The notes beneath the pieces were generated by a model. The model saw nothing but the letters and a program-made list of their open reading frames with translations. It had not been told where the DNA came from and did not search any database. From Deltaproteobacteria bacterium (GTDB lineage Bacteria > Desulfobacterota > Binatia > UBA1149 > CAITLU01), in NCBI GenBank assembly GCA_016218925.1, contig JACRCR010000040.1, forward strand, positions 1 to 35,894: DNA of 35,894 nt, read 5' to 3'. A program made the translations under genes and the position numbers. This document shows, piece by piece, positions 33,900 through 35,894 of this stretch (the stretch's first letter is position 1; each line of letters starts with the position of its first letter).

Positions 33900-34123
33900 G
33901 ACAGCAGCGCCTCCCGGAGCAGGGTCGATGCACCGACGATAGCAGCAGTTCGGGCAGCCAACGAGAGGGGTCTGGCCGCGGCGAACCGGGTCGCACTGGC
34001 GGAAGCTGGCGACCCGGAGCGCCGATGGCGGGGGCAATCTTGCCGCCGCACTCCGGCAGCGCTTTAAGTCTCCTTCGCGGGCCGACCGCCCGACGCCCGA
34101 TTTCGAAGGAAGGAACCCGCCCG

Positions 34124-35071
34124 ATGTCCCACGCCCTGCCGCAGCGAACCCGAATCTACCAATGCCACCATATCGACTCGACACGCTGGGACGGATTCAA
34201 GCCGCGACCCGATGACATAATCATCACCACGGCGCTGAAGGCCGGCACCACCTGGACCCAGCGCATCGTCAGCCTGTTGATCTTCCAGACCACCGAGCTG
34301 CCGATGTCGCTGCACTCGTACTCGCCGTGGATCGACGCGCGCTTCATAGGACCCAAGGCCGAGATGATGATGATCGTCGAAGCGCTCGACAATCGCCGCT
34401 TCATCAAGAGCCACCTTCCGCTGGATGCGCTGCCGTACTTCGAGAACGTCAAGTACATCTACGTCGGGCGCGACACCCGCGACGTCTTCATGTCGGCGTG
34501 GAATCACGTCAACGCCTACACACCGATGGCGCTCGAGATGCTGAACTCTGGAGAGAACGCCCCTGCCGAGCCCTTCGAGCAGCCGTGCGGCGACATCCGC
34601 GAGTTCTGGCGCGTGTGGATGACGCGCGGCAGGTATGAGTGGGAGCACGACGGCTACCCCAACTGGTCGCACCTGTACCACGCGCGCTCGTACTGGGATT
34701 TCCGGCATCTGCCCAACTTGCTGTTCGTCCACTACAACGACCTGAAAGCCGACCTGGACGGGCAGATGCGCCGCATCTCGCGGTTCCTCGATATCGACGT
34801 CGACGAGCAGACGTGGCCGGCGCTGGTGGACGCCGCGACCTTCGCTTCGATGAAGCGTGACGCCCACCTGCTCGGCCCCGAGATGGACATGGTCTTCGAA
34901 GGGGGCGCGCAGCGCTTCCTTTATAAGGGCACCAACGACCGCTGGCGCGACATACTGACCGCCGAGGATCTGGAACTGTACGAGGCGGCAGCGGCACGCA
35001 CGCTGACGCCGGAGCTGAAGCTGTGGCTGGAGCAGGGCGCTGCCTCGGGAATAGAGCCCGGGGTGGACTAA
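34124..35071 (+). CDS. PAPS-dependent sulfotransferase family protein
   Basis: 315 residues. The PAPS 5'-phosphosulfate loop is ALKAGTTWTQ (the usual P-K-S-G-T-T-W block), the catalytic His lies in FIKSHLPLDALP, and the 3'-phosphate binding segment is YVGRDTRDVFMSAWNH. The C-terminal KGTNDRWRDIL matches the family's K-G-x2-x-x-W block. It transfers sulfate from PAPS to an alcohol or amine acceptor; the acceptor is unknown. I start at the ATG at 34124 with AAGGA about 9 nt upstream; the frame is open to 34025, but there is no family alignment beyond. It is followed by a GC-rich stem-loop. Confidence 0.88.
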   Translation: MSHALPQRTRIYQCHHIDSTRWDGFKPRPDDIIITTALKAGTTWTQRIVSLLIFQTTELPMSLHSYSPWIDARFIGPKAEMMMIVEALDNRRFIKSHLPLDALPYFENVKYIYVGRDTRDVFMSAWNHVNAYTPMALEMLNSGENAPAEPFEQPCGDIREFWRVWMTRGRYEWEHDGYPNWSHLYHARSYWDFRHLPNLLFVHYNDLKADLDGQMRRISRFLDIDVDEQTWPALVDAATFASMKRDAHLLGPEMDMVFEGGAQRFLYKGTNDRWRDILTAEDLELYEAAAARTLTPELKLWLEQGAASGIEPGVD

Positions 35072-35097
35072 GCAGCGCCCCACGGGCATTTCTGGCC

Positions 35098-35125
35098 CCG
35101 CGACGGCCACGCCGCCCCGTCGCGG
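35098..35125 (+). terminator. Candidate terminator hairpin after the sulfotransferase gene
   Basis: CCGCGACGG (35098-35106) and CCGTCGCGG (35117-35125) form a perfect 9-bp stem with a 10-nt loop, 27 bp after the sulfotransferase stop. It is followed by ATTTA, a weak T-tract. A terminator is likely, but the T-run is poor. Confidence 0.5.
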
Positions 35126-35227
35126 ATTTACGACAACCGCTATCCGCCTGCGCAAGCAGCGCCGCGGCCTCTGAGTCGCAGCGCAAGGATCGTAGACGGC
35201 CCGCACGAGGAGACGAGGAGACCGACC

Positions 35228-35894
35228 ATGGCCGAGATCACCGTAGGCGAACTTCTGGTGCGCTGTCTGCGCGCCGAAGGCATCGACACGACGTTTGGAA
35301 TCATCGACGGCAGCCACATTCCGTTCGTGGTCGCCGCGGGCGCCTACGGCATCCGCCACATCAACTGTCACCACGAAGAAGGCGCCGTGCATCTGGCCGA
35401 AGGTTTCGCGCGCATCACCCGGCAGCCCAGCGTCGTGTTCGGAAGCCCCGGGCCCGGAGCGGCCAACATGCTGGCCGGCATCACCAGCGCGCAGGCCGAG
35501 GGGCACGCGGTGCTCGCGATCGGCGCCACGCGGCGCCGGCGCACCACCGATCCCGACCGCGGCGGGGCTTGGCAGGCCACCGACCTGGTCGAGATGGCCA
35601 AGCCGATCACCAAGTTCTCGGCGATGATCCGCCAGGCCGAGCGACTGCCCGAGATGGTACGCGCCGCTTTTCGCGCGATGCTCACCGGAAGGCCCGGCCC
35701 GGCCTTCATCGCGATCTCCGATGAACTGCTCGGGCAGAAGATCGAGGAGTCATTGGCGCCTGTCTACCAGGCCAAGAACTACCGCGTGACCTCGCTCGGA
35801 GCCGGCGATCCGGCCGCTGTCGCGCGCGCCGCCGAGTTGCTTGCCGGCGCGAAGCGTCCTGCCTTGCACGCCGGCAAGGGCGTGCTGTGGGCCG
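35228..35894 (+). CDS. Thiamine-diphosphate-dependent enzyme (acetolactate synthase-like), 3' truncated by the window edge
   Basis: The N-terminal TPP-enzyme domain starts MAEITVGELLVRCLRAEGID. HHEEGAVHLAEGFARITRQP gives the conserved cofactor-activating Glu (Glu50) and SVVFGSPGPGAANMLAGI the next conserved turn. About 222 codons are present and the frame runs to the window edge without a stop, so the central and C-terminal domains lie outside. GAGGAG lies 7 nt before the ATG at 35228. The family includes acetolactate synthase, sulfoacetaldehyde acetyltransferase, oxalyl-CoA decarboxylase and others; the reaction cannot be chosen from this half. Confidence 0.88.
   Translation, partial: MAEITVGELLVRCLRAEGIDTTFGIIDGSHIPFVVAAGAYGIRHINCHHEEGAVHLAEGFARITRQPSVVFGSPGPGAANMLAGITSAQAEGHAVLAIGATRRRRTTDPDRGGAWQATDLVEMAKPITKFSAMIRQAERLPEMVRAAFRAMLTGRPGPAFIAISDELLGQKIEESLAPVYQAKNYRVTSLGAGDPAAVARAAELLAGAKRPALHAGKGVLWA

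Noticed and set aside
34064-35506. A 480-codon minus-strand frame opposite the sulfotransferase and TPP-enzyme genes
   Set aside because: It runs across two real genes and the terminator hairpin, is Val/Arg/His-rich, and has no motif.

Overview
The window looks like a chromosomal segment of a high-GC, Gram-negative (diderm) bacterium. Lipid A/LPS-type functions (PagL-like deacylase), lipoproteins and many signal peptides support this. The gene mix is an SCP2 sterol-carrier protein, an F420/Ddn-type nitroreductase, a PAPS sulfotransferase, thiolase, and dockerin-like and cysteine-rich secreted proteins. That mix resembles uncultured deltaproteobacterial or Binatota-like lineages, but this is an inference and no rRNA is present to test it. 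I found no tRNA, rRNA, CRISPR array, transposase or integrase.

Left part (1-7.2 kb): the 3' end of a PagL-like gene, a glutathione S-transferase, an orphan PAS sensor kinase, a type-B carboxylesterase, a secreted EF-hand/dockerin-like cysteine-repeat protein, and a RibB protein whose GTP cyclohydrolase II-like half has lost its zinc cysteines (RibBX-like). 7.3-12.4 kb, minus strand: amidase, gamma-carbonic-anhydrase-like protein, class-III aminotransferase, SCP2 protein and APC permease lie in one direction with short gaps, probably an amide/amine catabolic unit. 12.5-15.8 kb: glmU-glmS, the UDP-GlcNAc pathway, only 3 bp apart. 15.9-19.3 kb: an SdiA-regulated-type propeller protein divergent from an L,D-transpeptidase, a degenerate low-molecular-weight-phosphatase-like protein, and a thiolase.

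19.5-26.1 kb: a VapBC toxin-antitoxin pair, then seven co-directional minus-strand genes that I read as one operon. From its promoter side they are a pesticin/T4-type muramidase with a peptidoglycan-binding domain, a helical lipoprotein, a coiled-coil protein, a secreted protein, a polytopic membrane protein, a secreted papain-like protease with three Cys modules, and a small secreted Cys-rich protein. Nearly every product points to the cell envelope, and I do not recognise the set as a described system. This is the main candidate for something new.

26.4-35.9 kb: a persulfide dioxygenase-rhodanese fusion overlapping a TauE/SafE exporter (sulfide oxidation and export), a Ddn-like protein, and a truncated LysR gene facing an unknown ORF at an apparent breakpoint. 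Next come an overlapping pair (an iron-sulfur protein resembling 6-hydroxynicotinate reductase, and a UPF0280/ApbE-related protein) divergent from an AraC-family regulator with 21-bp-spaced direct repeats between them. The window ends with a small membrane protein, a sulfotransferase and the start of a thiamine-diphosphate enzyme. Several coding starts were moved inward from the longest reading frame because a Shine-Dalgarno sequence, signal peptide or family alignment fits better. All function calls come from reading motifs by eye; no database search was run.
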